Shown here: positions 36,080-52,067 of the stretch, in pieces
Numbering within the stretch: the first letter of the stretch is position 1
Layout: every line of letters begins with the position of its first letter
DNA from: Adineta vaga
Taxonomy: Eukaryota; Rotifera
DNA: 64,000 nt
NCBI GenBank assembly: GCA_021613535.1
Contig: CP075495.1
Coordinates: 1,798,001-1,862,000, forward strand
Reading direction: 5' to 3'
Translations under genes and position numbers: made by a program
The notes under the pieces: model-generated
What the model was told of the DNA's origin: nothing
The model's input: the letters and a program-made list of their open reading frames with translations, nothing else
The model's database searches: none

Positions 36080-36438
36080 CATTTCATTTTCTTGTGGATA
36101 GCAATAATACACATGATACTTTTGACTTCGTAGTTGTAGATTATATTTAATCTCATTCTTTTGTTTTTGATTTAGAATATTATCTTTTATTCTCATTTAT
36201 ATTCATTTCATGTGATGTTGTGTCTCAGAGATTTTTAATTGAAATAAAACGTTTGTGAAACTATTCAGGAAAGAATCGACAACAAAATTTCATTTGGATT
36301 TAAATTTGAATTTCTGATTGAAAGATACAACAATGTATTCATTGCAGTTTGACTGATAGCATTGACATCTTATAATTAGAGTTTGTTTTAACGAATAAAA
36401 TAGTCTAATAAAAACAGGTTCTTTTTTTTTAGACAATT
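36080..36438. promoter_or_regulatory. Upstream region of fucosidase copy 1
   Basis: 359 bp with AATAAAAC at 36243-36250 probably ending the coiled-coil transcript. It closes with a T-tract and AG (36421-36432) 6 nt before the fucosidase ATG, consistent with a 5' UTR intron or a trans-splice acceptor. Confidence 0.4.
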
Positions 36439-38155
36439 ATGAAAACTGTTCTTGTTTTATTAGTATTAATATTATTTGGATTAGAATCGAATAGTCATTT
36501 ATATAGGTACCATCGACGATCATCTTTATCTACATCCGGAAAATATCGTATATCACCTAAAACAGGTGTACATATTGCATTGCCAAGTGAGTTTATTTTA
36601 ATAGATATCTATGTCGATATGATAAGAGAACGGTGACTGTTTGTTTTGTTTTAGCGCCTGCAACTTCAATGGCAAGCTCAAGAATTAGGCGTTCTCATTC
36701 ATTTCAACTTAGAAACATTCTATGCTGATGGATTACAATTACAAGATATTCCGAGTCCTTCGTTATTCAATCCATATTTATTGAATACAGATAATTGGGT
36801 ACAAACGATGAGTGATTTTGGTGCTCAATATGCTGTTCTTGTTGCTAAAGTAAGCGACATAAAAGACACTTTAGTTTTGATGCTTGTATGTTTATATTAA
36901 CAGCATGGGTCAGGTTTTCTCATGGCACCTACTGATGTCAAATTTTCATTGAATCCATCTGGTGAAATCGTACCATATAATTATACAATTGAATATTCAC
37001 CAATGAAGGGTAGAGATGTTTTACAAGAATTTGTGAATAGTTGTATGAAAAGACAAATACGTACTGGATTTTATTATTCAGTCGTATCGAATAGTTATCT
37101 TAATGTACAAAGTGGTTCGGTAAGTGATATGATTTTCTGTTCTTTTAGAATTTGATGTGTTTTAATTAAGATTCAAAATCGTACATTAGAACCTGGTCAA
37201 CTTAATGTTACTCAACAAACTTATGATAGTGTTGTTCTAGAACAATTAAGAGAACTATGGACAAAATATGGTAGTTTAAATGAAATTTGGTTTGATGGAG
37301 GGTTTGTTAAGTTGAACATGTCACGTTATATTCTTTTATTTTTACGTTTGTATAGATATACACAAAGTTTGAAAGATCCCATTCATGCTCTCTTGACTGA
37401 ACTTCAACCTGATGCAATTGCCTTTAATGGATATGGAGTTTCACACAATCCTGCTCGATGGATTGGTACTGAGATGGGTGTTGCACCTGATCCAAATTGG
37501 TCCACTGGTGTTACAGAAGATGGTGGTGATCCTGATAGCTCTATATTTTGTCCTGCAGAATGTGATACGACACTTCAGGATCATGATAAATGGTTTTGGG
37601 TATTGTTAAATTCAAGAAATTTCCTCAGATTCTCTATCTTTTTCTTAATAGACAAATACAACATTGCGTTCACTTGATGAAATGATTCAAGTTTATCATG
37701 AAACTGTTGGTCGAAATTGTATACTAATGCTCGATCTTGCTCCTGATCGAACTGGTCTTATTCCCATAACGCATGCTAGTCGCTATAAAGGACTTGGTGA
37801 TTTTATTCGCTCATGTTATGGTACTTCTATTCCATCTACCGAACGACTTATCGTCGACGATTCTTCTCTTCATGTTCTTCTCTTTGATTCTACACCTGTC
37901 ACTGTAGATCGTTCAGTTATTCAAGAAGATCAAACAAATGGTCAAGTCATTCGAGAATATACCATCGATGTACAATTAGCGAATGCAACTGATATTAATA
38001 AATGGATAACAGTAGCCAAAGGCACAAGTGTTGGAAATAAGAAGATTGATGTATGGTCCATAGGAGCACAATTAGTGAATGGTGTTCGATTGAATATAAC
38101 AAAATCTGTTGATAAACCTGTAATAAAAGCATTTACTGTTCATTTGTGCAATTAA
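36439..38155 (+). CDS. Alpha-L-fucosidase, GH29 plant-like, copy 1 (apparent frameshift)
   Basis: Secreted GH29 glycosidase of the AtFUC1 subtype, which removes alpha-linked fucose. It begins with a signal peptide (MKTVLVLLVLILFGLESNS). Later exons code LQWQAQELGVLIHFN, WVQTMSDFGAQYAVLVAK, HGSGFLMAPTDVKF, EIWFDGG (probable nucleophile Asp), AIAFNGYGVSHNPARWIG, FCPAECDTTL, VGRNCILMLDLAPDRTGLI and a C-terminal beta-sandwich ending VHLCN. Exon 1 ends at 36586 in phase 1, and exon 2 starts at 36655. The conserved frame then needs 11 nt before CTT-CAA, but only 9 are present, so the spliced frame shifts and stops soon after. The inverted copy at 50336-52067 has the expected 11 nt. All downstream exons remain open and in phase, so this is a recent lesion, a sequence error or an unusual splice. 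Confidence 0.85.
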
Positions 38156-38978
38156 TTTATATAAGATATTTGTGAAAGTCTCTTTTCAATAAAACACTTT
38201 TTATACACAGAAAATATTGATACCTACTATCATGAAACATCAGACCACACGAGTGTAATGAGTCATTCATTTTTATATATTGAGATAAATTGCGGTAAAA
38301 GTTTTCATATGATTTTTATCGTCAAAAATCTGTGTCATTATGATCAACAATGTCACAGTAACTTCATGTATGAATGGAACAAATGAAACAAAACTATAAG
38401 TATGACTTACGATACGGACATTGCCTCAGTATTTTCTACAAAATATCAGCATATCATGTTTACGTATGATGCACTTAATGAAAAAAGAAAAGAAAGAAAG
38501 CATTAAAAGCGAATGTCTCATTCGCAATCAACCATGACCAAAACATATAACTATAGAATATGTTTAACTTTTTAAAGATTTTCGAAACCAAGCAATGATT
38601 TCTACAAAATATGTTATCCTAATACTTCAAATTAGAAAAAATTTGTTATTTCTATTATTTTCTAATATATTCAAATGAATTTGAAAAACCGAACTGTTTT
38701 CTATCATACTCTTTTCGTCGTTCATCTTATTTTCATCCATGTCCCATCATTGACTGTATCTCGTTTTTCTTATTCGCATGAAAGCACATGAATGAATGAT
38801 AAAAAGAAACCAGTAGCAAAACTACACAGTATCGTCTAGAAATAGAGGAGGAAAACGTATTTACACAATGCAATCATTCCTCTAGAACGATGTGATCAGT
38901 TATATTTTTTATATCGATATAGTCGATTATTATGTGTTGATTCTTTTTTATATAGATTTTGTCGATATTATTGTCATC
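38156..38978. other. Spacer between fucosidase copy 1 and membrane mini-protein
   Basis: 823 bp. AATAAAAC at 38190-38197 is a likely fucosidase poly(A) signal. Just upstream of the next gene is a diverged tandem pair of about 32 bp (about 38906-38968). No coding exon otherwise seen. Confidence 0.45.
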
Positions 38979-39393
38979 ATGCAACCAAGAGTTTTCCTAT
39001 CAATGATGTTATTAGGTATCGCATCGATTCCTGCAGTTGAAGCTAATATGGGAACTCTAATTGGTTCGACTATCGGCGGTATACTTGGTTTAGTATGAAA
39101 CGAGTCAAATAAAGTTTCCTAAAGATAATAATAGATTTTCCTTTAGATTATTCTAGTTCTTGATATCGCCGCTATTTATGAATTGCTTACAAAGGGTAGT
39201 TATGATTGTTGTGGTAAAGTTGTTTGGATATTAATCATTTTCTTTTTCCCAATTGGTGGTATGTATTTTCTTTTCATTTCAAACTATCTTCACGATAAAT
39301 CTAAGTTTAATATTGTTTCTTTTCTTCTATTCTCAAGGTTTGATTCTATATTGGTGTTGTGCTCGAGATCATGGTGGCCATGAATCTGTCTAA
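38979..39393 (+). CDS. Small two-pass membrane protein, PLDc_N-like
   Basis: Three exons (38979-39092, 39147-39258, 39338-39393) encode 93 residues. An N-terminal hydrophobic signal-like stretch (VFLSMMLLGIASIPAVEA) is followed by a Gly-rich membrane segment (IGSTIGGILGLIILVLDIAA), a short loop IYELLTKGSYDCCGK, and VVWILIIFFFPIGGLILYWC, then a short charged tail. The pattern I-Y-E-L...K-x-x-W-I-L-I-I-F-x-x-P-I-G-G-L-I-L-Y-W is that of the small PLDc_N family, best known from bacterial cardiolipin synthase N-termini and stand-alone bacterial membrane proteins. No phospholipase catalytic domain follows. Function unknown; acquisition from bacteria is possible, but the gene has normal local introns. 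Confidence 0.7.
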
Positions 39394-40064
39394 AAAGGAA
39401 CAATTAAGTTTATCATTTATGTAGTTTGATTGATCTTCTTTTTTTTTCGATAATAAACTTGCTTTTTAAGCTTGAACAAAACTTCTATATCTTTCTAATT
39501 TCGATTGTTTATTGTATGATAGATTTTCAAAGATACAGAACGAACTAGATAACCGATGTTGACCTTTTATTTTAATTACAATAGTTTCTTTCTTGTTGTT
39601 TTTCTTTCTTCTTCATCGATTGTTATCTAGAAATTAGAATAATATATGCATATCAACTAAACATACTTCCTAATAGGTGACAAGGCCCCAGAATGATATA
39701 CCTAGGTCAATCGAGGCAATTTACAGAGATGTGTAGAGTTATTTAAACTTTTAAATGAAAATAGTTGAATTAAATAAGTTTTTTCTTAGTTATTTATTTA
39801 CAAATAATTGATAAACAGGAGAAAAAAAAACGTTTCTATTAAAATTTATTTATTCGAACATATGGTGTATGATGAAACAATGATTTGTTTGAAAATCATC
39901 TAATCACTACAATTGATGATAGAAAGGACAAAAAAACAATGACTAATTCTCAAACATCATACATAGTTCTTAACCTTCGAAATCGATCTAGATTTTCTTG
40001 AAATAATTGATCATATTTAATCCCTGATATAAACTTTCTTTCTCTTGTAAAAAAAATGAAATTC
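39394..40064. other. Convergent 3' flanks
   Basis: 671 bp between the mini-protein and the His/Pro-rich orphan. AATAAAC at 39452-39458 is a possible poly(A) signal. No coding exon seen. Confidence 0.45.
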
Positions 40065-40766
40065 CTAACTTGAATAGCCACTGTTAGTAATTGGAGAAGG
40101 CATACAAAAGTAATTGTGCATTACTCGTCGAAAGAATCCTTTGTTTGTTGTACGTCGTTGACAAATCTCATTAGTATGTTTTGTTTTGTCTTTGGATAAT
40201 AATTTATCATTCGAATGTTCTGTAGTTTGACAAGAAATTAATTGACGATGATGATGATTAGATTTACGATCATTCGAATCTTTCACTTGTTTTATATCGA
40301 TTGAACGATGATGATGATGATGATGTTGATGATGACGATGTGAATTAGTATGAATGTTGTTACATTTCCTTCTTTGTTTTGTTGGTGTCGGTGGACGATC
40401 AAGAAGATTGAAAAGATCGCAATAGTCATCTTTACGATTTGATTGCTGATAAGTTCGACGAGGTGGTGGTAAAGGAGGAGGTGGCGGAGGTGGTGACGGA
40501 GAAGATTTTGTTATTGAATGAGACATTTGATGTGGTAAAGTAGCATAATAATTTGAAGCATGCGTAATTATTGGATCTTCCAATCGTCGACGACGGCTCG
40601 GTATTGGTGGTGGCGGTGATGATGTTTGATCATGATTATACGTTGTTGAAGTGAAAGTTGAATAATTCGATGTAATGATACAATTCGGATGAAGAAAAAA
40701 CAATGAACATGAACATGTGGGTATATGATTGCCAGTACACGGCCGGCAGTGCATGTAAGTTGTCAT
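40065..40766 (-). CDS. Hypothetical His/Pro-rich protein
   Basis: I do not recognise this. It is a single open frame of 233 codons, long for this AT-rich DNA. The N-terminus has a Cys/His-rich start (MHCRPCTGNHIPTCSCSLFF). The middle holds two Pro runs (SSPPPPIPSRRRR and SPSPPPPPPPLPPPRR) that could bind SH3, WW or EVH1 domains. A motif LLDRPPTPTKQRRK follows, then a His cluster (about ten His within 15 residues) and a basic C-terminal half ending FFRRVMHNYFCMPSPI. Most of it is low complexity and disordered. No introns are evident, unlike neighbouring genes. The ATG lies inside the arm of a GC-rich inverted repeat. It could be a real lineage-specific gene or a long chance frame. Confidence 0.45.
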   Translation of the reverse strand: MTTYMHCRPCTGNHIPTCSCSLFFLHPNCIITSNYSTFTSTTYNHDQTSSPPPPIPSRRRRLEDPIITHASNYYATLPHQMSHSITKSSPSPPPPPPPLPPPRRTYQQSNRKDDYCDLFNLLDRPPTPTKQRRKCNNIHTNSHRHHQHHHHHHRSIDIKQVKDSNDRKSNHHHRQLISCQTTEHSNDKLLSKDKTKHTNEICQRRTTNKGFFRRVMHNYFCMPSPITNSGYSS

Positions 40767-40776
40767 GCACGCCGGC
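40742..40776. repeat. GC-rich inverted repeat (hairpin)
   Basis: Arms GCCGGC-A-GTGCATG and CATGCAC-GCCGGC pair over 13 bp with one bulged A and an 8-nt loop. The pairing is near perfect and stands out in very AT-rich surroundings. The right arm contains the ATG (minus strand) of the 40065-40766 frame. Confidence 0.8.
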
Positions 40777-42627
40777 TAGTTGTCAATCCTATAATGATAC
40801 AAATTTCACCTATCAGAAAAAAGTTCGAATTTTTCATCGTTAATTTTATTGAAATACCTGATTTAATGATAAAAACTATGAATGTTTGTCTCTAGAACTT
40901 ACATTGTTTATAGAATGATGAAATCGTTTCTGTAAATAAGATATATTATCATTATTATCTCTTTTTCTCCTTTACCTCTTTCTTTTCTTTTCAATCCTTA
41001 TCGATTTATATTCAAGGCTATTGCTATTCTATCACTAATTAAACTTCGACTTTTTCATTCGCTCAATATTCAGTATCACTGTGCCTATGCTTATTGAACT
41101 TGCATATAGATCGCTTACTGCTGCATACGAGGAGAACAAACCACAACCTTGCTTGTAGTCGACACCGTCGTCGTTGATGTGCCTAATCTTTGTACTCGTT
41201 TTCTCTCCTCCTTTTTCTTTCTCTCTCTCTTTCGTCAGGTTTTTTTCTCTCATACGTCTCTATACATTCGTAACGTAGATCGAACACTTTCGGACAAGTC
41301 ATATTCACACACACACATATATACGTACAGGTAAATGTATGTGCACATTTGTCAATTGATCAATTATCAATCGAGCAAAACGAGAAAAAAAACGAAGAAG
41401 AGAGGGAAAACGTATCAATATAGGCATAGGTCGATCGACAGCAACCCCTTTAACTGATCAAATATGCACCCTCAACTAATTACTGTCTAGTTGGACGACA
41501 ATAATCTGAAGTGAATAAAGAACGATTCTTTTTCTCCAACGAAAAAAAGTTTAATCAGCATGAAGACAGTAAGATGAGAAATCTTTTCAAATTCTTTCGA
41601 TTTCTTTCTTCGAAATTAATGTTAATAACAGATTTGATCTTGTTTATAGAAATCGACTCATGCATAATTAAGAAAAAAACTTGAGATAATTAAAATTTGA
41701 AGGCCATCAAGTTTGATCAAATTGTCATTACTAGTGATCAGATAGACATTCATTAGGCTAATTAACGAATAAATTTTAGAATGAATCAATTTTGTATTAC
41801 TGTTCCTATCGATAAAAAAAAGAAAAGAATTTCGTTTTTTCCTTTCTTCTTACATCAATATCCGTTTCGAACGTTTTGCGCAATATGCTTTTTTTCTTGT
41901 TTAACAAGTATTTGATTTCATTGATGATACATTCTCATTAAAGGAAAAAAAAGCGAACGAAGAATAACTTTCTTCGACTACCTTGAGAAAAAGAGACGCA
42001 ACTTGAATTGAAGTGTTTTTTCAATGATTAATACAAATGTGATTTCCAAGTACCTCTTGAATATTTTATGAGATGATTAAAGGAATCTTAGTATCAAAAA
42101 ATGAAATGATATTTTCTATCGATTCAAGGACAGATAAACAAGAACATTTTTCTAAAGATTCAAGAATTTAACGAATATTTTGAATTATTTCTTTGTTTTG
42201 TTCATCATCCTCCGTATTAAATTCATTTTTGACAAATACATTAGTGAATAGATGAAAACAAAAGACAGTAGAAGAGAAAGAAGACGACAAATGTTGGTTG
42301 TAGTAGTAATAGACATTAAACACATAGAAAAATGAGACACACACACATATTTTGAGGATTAAGAAACAGAAAATTAAGACGAACATGTGTGTCGGCTTGT
42401 AAAATAGAGAAGAAAAAAAAAGAAGAAAACACAGCGCAGATCGATTCTACTATCTGTCTAGTTGTACATTATGTACAAGATAATGAATAAGAGAACGAGA
42501 AAAAAAAGAAACGATTTTGTTTTTGACAAAAACAGTGTGCACAGTCACCATTGACAAACAACATTGAAATGACGAAGAGAAAAGAAAAGAGAGGTTAACA
42601 CGTACACGTACAGTTAGAGAAGAAAAT
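40777..42627. other. Long spacer downstream of Groucho
   Basis: 1.85 kb between the orphan start and the Groucho stop. It probably holds the Groucho 3' UTR and its poly(A) site. It contains pyrimidine/purine tracts (41214-41240, TCTC-type) and short CA repeats (41307-41318, 42330-42343). Open frames near 41035-41253 and 42168-42386 are low complexity and unsupported. Confidence 0.45.
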
Positions 42628-45605
<2,978 letters not shown>

Positions 45606-46151
45606 TGTGTATATATATATGTGTATTAGTTTTCTGTTTTTATTTCACGTCTTCTAGAAAGAAAAAAGAAAAGAAAAGAAAACAATTGAAAATGATTTTG
45701 ATTTCGTTTGACAAACATACTTTAGATCATAATTTTATCTTTCGATTGAATATGTAATTGATTGTTGAAAAGAAAATAAATAAAAAGAAAAACGAATAGA
45801 TTTTGAATGAATTGAAAAATCTGATTATCTAGAATGATTATTATAAATGAGAAAACAAAAGAATCAATGTCCGTTTGAATCATTAAACGGAGCAATCGTA
45901 TAGCAGCTGACAAAAGCCATACTTCGAGATTGATCGATGTCTGACAGAGGAGGTTAATTCTAGACAGTTCAAAATGCATAAATGCTTTGTTTTCGAATCA
46001 TTTCATTGGTCAATATGAAATACCAATGAGAAAAATCGAATTGAACAAAACTACTCGAGCTGATTTTTTTTCTTCTTTCCTTCCTGTTTAGTTCGTTTGT
46101 ATATCTCATAGATCTTAGCTTAGCACGTCTTTTATTCTTACACAAATACTG
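45606..46151. promoter_or_regulatory. Head-to-head upstream region, Groucho / CSK
   Basis: 546 bp between divergent starts. A TATATATATATG run lies at 45609-45620 just before the Groucho ATG. Conserved elements cannot be judged from one sequence. Confidence 0.4.
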
Positions 46152-47824
<1,673 letters not shown>

Positions 47825-48727
47825 TTTTGTAAATGTTTTGTTTGTTTTCAACAGTCCATCCAATGAAATTGATCACTTTATCATAATGCCTTCATGTCTA
47901 ATTTAATTTTTGTGCAAAATCAACTGACAAATAACAAAATAAAATAGTTCCGTCTCAACTTCAGAATGATAATAATCATATCCTTTTTCTTTCTTATCTT
48001 TTGTACATCTAATTCACTTGACAAACCTATGAACAAAATGGAAACTGTGTGTGTCTTTTTTTCTTTCTCTCTTTACATTTTTGATATATATATATATGTA
48101 TACATGTGCATCTTCGTAGTTTCATACATTTACTATTTGTTTGTTGTTGTTGTTGTTTTTCTTTTGAATGTAAAAATTAATGAATCAAAACGAGGAAAAA
48201 CATCGAAATGTAATCTGTTTTCTTCTCGCTACCACTAAAATTGTAACAATAAATTATGCAACTGATATCAGATTGAATTATTAGTATTCATCTAACATTA
48301 TGACCTTTTTTTTTCCTTTATGTATGCCAATGAGAAACGATGTGATAACATTAGAATTTCTAAAAGACATATTTGAACTGTATGTACGACTATGATTATA
48401 ATCGTTCGGGTTAATTAACAAATAATAACATGGAATGTTTAGTGATAATTTTGACATTTGTATATCAATGTTCTGCTTATTTGATAATATTACGAAACAT
48501 AGAAAATATTTATTGAATAAAGTTCGAAAGATTTGATTTCTTTTTCTTTTTTCTCTATATGTGATACAATGAGAATAAAACATACGGTATTGATTTGCGA
48601 TTATTTGATTGACATGACTGATAAAGATGTATTCGAGATTAGAAATGAAAAGAGAGAACGATCGACCTTGATGAATGAGTCTCTCATACAAACCTATTTT
48701 TGTTTTTGTATTTATATAAACGACGAA
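47825..48727. other. Spacer between CSK and UNC93-like transporter
   Basis: 903 bp. AATAAAAT at 47936-47943 and AATAAA at 48249-48254 are possible poly(A) signals. Includes a TA run (48084-48097) and a TTG run (48139-48159). A 159-codon frame on the minus strand (48281-48760) overlaps the next gene's start and is not supported. Confidence 0.45.
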
Positions 48728-50071
48728 ATGAATCGATCGAATATCTATAATATAATACATTTAAGTTTCTCATTTGTATTAATCTTTATATCTTATGGTG
48801 TTACTCAACTATTTCAAACATCATCTAATTATTCGAAAGATGGAGCTTTTGCCGTTGGTATTATCTATATCGTATTTTGTTTAGCAAATTTAGCACTTCC
48901 ATCCTATGTCATTGAGTTATTAGGTATACGATTGACATTAATTCTATCTAGTTTAACATATGTATTGTTTATTGCTGCTAATATCAAATATAATCAATGG
49001 ACATTGTATATATCAGCATTTTTGCTCGGTATCGGAGCTGCATTACTATGGACTGCGCAAGGTGTGTATGTAACGATTGCAACAAATAAACATGAACAAG
49101 TAAATGATTTAGTTCCTTCATCAACACGAGGTTTAATGAATGGAATTTTTTTGGGTTTTTTTTCTTTAAATCAAACGTTTGGCAGTTTACTTGTATCGGT
49201 TTTATTCTATTGGAAATTACAGGAATGGATTATTTTTACTGTTATGACTGCGATTGCTGGATTAGGATCGATGAGTTTAGTTTGTCTTCGACCAATAAAA
49301 ATACCACAACAAACAGGTGAAATATTCTTTTGATTATTGTGGATTTTATACATCTATTTTCATTTAGATCAACGTTCGATTCTATCACGTTTATCTATAC
49401 TTTGGGATATACCATTTCTTTTACTCACACCATCGATGTGTTACCTTGGTTTAGCTCAGGGATTCATTTTTGCTGCCATTCTACCATTAATATTTGATAA
49501 AAGTCAAAAATTTCTTATCTTTGCTCTCTATGGATTAATCAGTGCTATTTGCTCGATTCTATTCGGACGATTAAGTGATTCACGTATTCGTCGTTTGGAT
49601 ATTTTCATCTTTGGTGGATTTGCTCATGTAATTATTTTTGCACTTTTATTAATTAAATGGAAACCACCATTAGATCAAACACGTATTGATATATTTATTC
49701 TATTAGTCATCGGTTCTAGTATGGGTGAAAGTATATTTACATCACAACTCTGTTCTACTATTGCTTTGTTCTATGGACAGACTAGGCCAGCAGATGCTTT
49801 TGCATCATTGAAAGTATTTCAATCAGCTTGTACAGCATTGATGTATGTCGCACAAGTTTATCTTTCATTTTCAATGCGATTATTTTGCTTAATTCTTTCC
49901 GTTTCATTGGCAATTATTACACTTATTTATGAGCATTATGGTGTCAAGTCTTTAGATACAGGTAAAATGAATATGGAAATGCAAAGACCAAGTCGAATTC
50001 AAACAGACATTGAATTCGAAGGCATAGCACCATTAAAAACGCCGACTACTACTGATTCCGTGTCATTATAA
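48728..50071 (+). CDS. UNC93/MFSD11-like major facilitator protein
   Basis: Two exons (48728-49316 and 49368-50071) encode 430 residues with about 11-12 membrane segments. The family resemblance is to UNC-93-like MFSD11: an N-terminal half with FQTSSNYSKDGAFAVGIIYI, YISAFLLGIGAALLWTAQGV and NGIFLGFFSLNQTFGSLL. After a cytosolic loop, the second half has GLISAICSILFGRLSDSRIR (an MFS loop-type RLSDxRxR motif) and SSMGESIFTSQLCSTIALFY. UNC93-type proteins include potassium-channel regulators and TLR chaperones; substrate and partner cannot be inferred here. The start is the ATG at 48728, next to MNRSNIYNIIHLSFSF; an open frame extends upstream to 48533 but is poor. It converges on fucosidase copy 2, with 264 bp between stops. 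Confidence 0.87.
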
Positions 50072-50335
50072 TAACACTAATACATTATTAGAAAAATTAG
50101 TTAATTGATATTCATATTTTATGGACTCTAGGTTTCATTCATTTTTTTTCTCATTGACAAGAAATGATCTAGTCTGAATGTACTTATTGTAATATGAAAC
50201 TGTCAAATGAAATGCGAGCTGATTAATCATTTTATTTTAAGAATGTTAAAAAAAACAGATGATATACATGAATAAAGCTAAGAATTTCATAGAAAAATTA
50301 ATCAAAGTCAAAAAGATGATCAGAAAAATGTGTAT

Positions 50336-52067
50336 TTAATTGCACAAATGAACAGTAAATGCTTTTATTACAGGTTTATCAACAGATTTTGTTATATTCA
50401 ATCGAACACCACTCACTAATTGTGCTCCTATGGACCATACATCAATCTTCTTATTTCCAACACTTGTACCTTTGGCTACTGTTATCCATTCATTAATATC
50501 AGTTGCATTCGCTAATTGTACATCGATGGTATATTCTCGAATGACTTGACCATTTGTTTGATCTTCTTGAATAACTGAACGATCTACAGTGACAGGTGTA
50601 GAATCAAAGAGAAGAACATGAAGAGAAGAATCGTCGACGACAAGTCGTTCGGTTGATGGAACAGAAGTACCATAACATGAACGAATAAAATCACCAAGTT
50701 CTTTATAACGACGTGCATATTCTGGTGGAATGAGACCAGTTCGATCAGGTGTGAGATCGAGCATTAGTATACAATTTCGACCAACAGTTTCATGATAAAC
50801 TTGAATAAGTTCAGATAATGGACGAAGTGTAGCTTTAGGACCCTAAATAACAAATTGATATATACATAGCATGCTACCAATCATTTCGAAATTGAATTTA
50901 CCCAAAACCATCGATCATTGTTTTGAAGCGTTGTATCACATTCTGCAGGACAAAATATTGGACTATCTGGGTCACCACCATCTTCTGTAACACCAGTGGA
51001 CCAATTTGGATCAGGTGCAACACCCATCTCAGTACCAATCCATCGAGCAGGATTGTGTGAAACTCCGTATCCATTAAAGGCAATTGCTTGAGGTTGAAGT
51101 TCAGCTAGAAGATTAGTAATAGGTTCTTTCATATCTGCTGTATATCTATATAAAATAATCCTTAAAAGTTGAATCTTGATCAATGATTAAACGAACCCTC
51201 CATCAAACCAAATTTCTTCTAAAGTACCATATCTAGTCCAAATTTCTCGTAATTGTTCTAAAACAATGTTTTCATATGTTTTTTGTGTAATATTCATTTG
51301 CCCTGGTTGCAGTGAACGATTTTGAATCTAATAATTCAAATGTAACAATAAAATCTATACAATCAGAAAATTTAACTTACAAAACCTCTTTCCACATTAA
51401 ACCAATTATTACTAACGACTGTATAATAAAATCCAGTTCGTATTTGTTTTTTCTTACAACTATTAATAAATTCTCCCAAAACATCTCTACTTTTCATTGG
51501 TGAATAATCAATTGAATATGTATATGGAATGTTTCTACCCGAAGGATTTATTGGAAAAGTAACATTCGTTGGTGCCATATGGAAACCACAAGCATGCTAT
51601 AGTTATCAATAAGAATGGATATATATCAATCTATAAATAAATGAAAGAGATGATTGCCTACTTTTCCAACAAGTACAGCATATTGAGCACCAAAATCAAT
51701 CATAGTTTGTACCCAATTATCTGTGTTTAATAGATATGGTTTAAATAATGAAATATTTGGAACAATCTGTCCTGTACATCCATCATCATCAATATAGGTA
51801 GCTATATTGAAATGAATCAGAACACCTAATTCTTGTGCTTGCCATTGAAGTTGTTCTGGTGCTGAAAGGAAAAAAAAACAGAGTTAAATACTCTCCATCC
51901 TATTTTGAAATATTCTTACTAGGTAATGCAATTTTCACTCCAGTTTTTGGTGCAATTCGATACTTTCCCCATGGCGATAATCCAGGTTCTTGTTCTTGAA
52001 GATATCGAAATGAATGACTTTCATATTCTGATATTAAGAAGAACAATAAAAACAGAATGATCTTCAT
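50336..52067 (-). CDS. Alpha-L-fucosidase, GH29 plant-like, copy 2
   Basis: Six exons (52067-51920, 51861-51662, 51596-51381, 51327-51197, 51145-50902, 50842-50336) total 482 codons, an intact frame. It is a secreted GH29 enzyme of the AtFUC1 subtype: signal peptide MKIILFLLFLLISE, YRIAPKTGVKIALP, LQWQAQELGVLIHFN, HACGFHMAPTNVTF, RTGFYYTVVSNNWFN, EIWFDGG (probable catalytic Asp), AIAFNGYGVSHNPARWIG, FCPAECDTTL, YHETVGRNCILMLDLTPDRT and a beta-sandwich ending KAFTVHLCN. Exon structure matches copy 1 at 36439-38155, in inverted orientation. The last 110 residues differ at only about four positions, while the signal region and exon 2 differ much more. The family is typical of plants and bacteria rather than the FUCA1 type of most animals. 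Confidence 0.93.

Noticed and set aside
41035-41253. Minus-strand 72-codon frame and the overlapping plus-strand frame
   Set aside because: Low-complexity GA/CT tract read in both directions; no family signal.
48281-48760. 159-codon minus-strand frame
   Set aside because: Overlaps the start of the UNC93-like gene antisense, no domain, composition typical of AT-rich chance frames.
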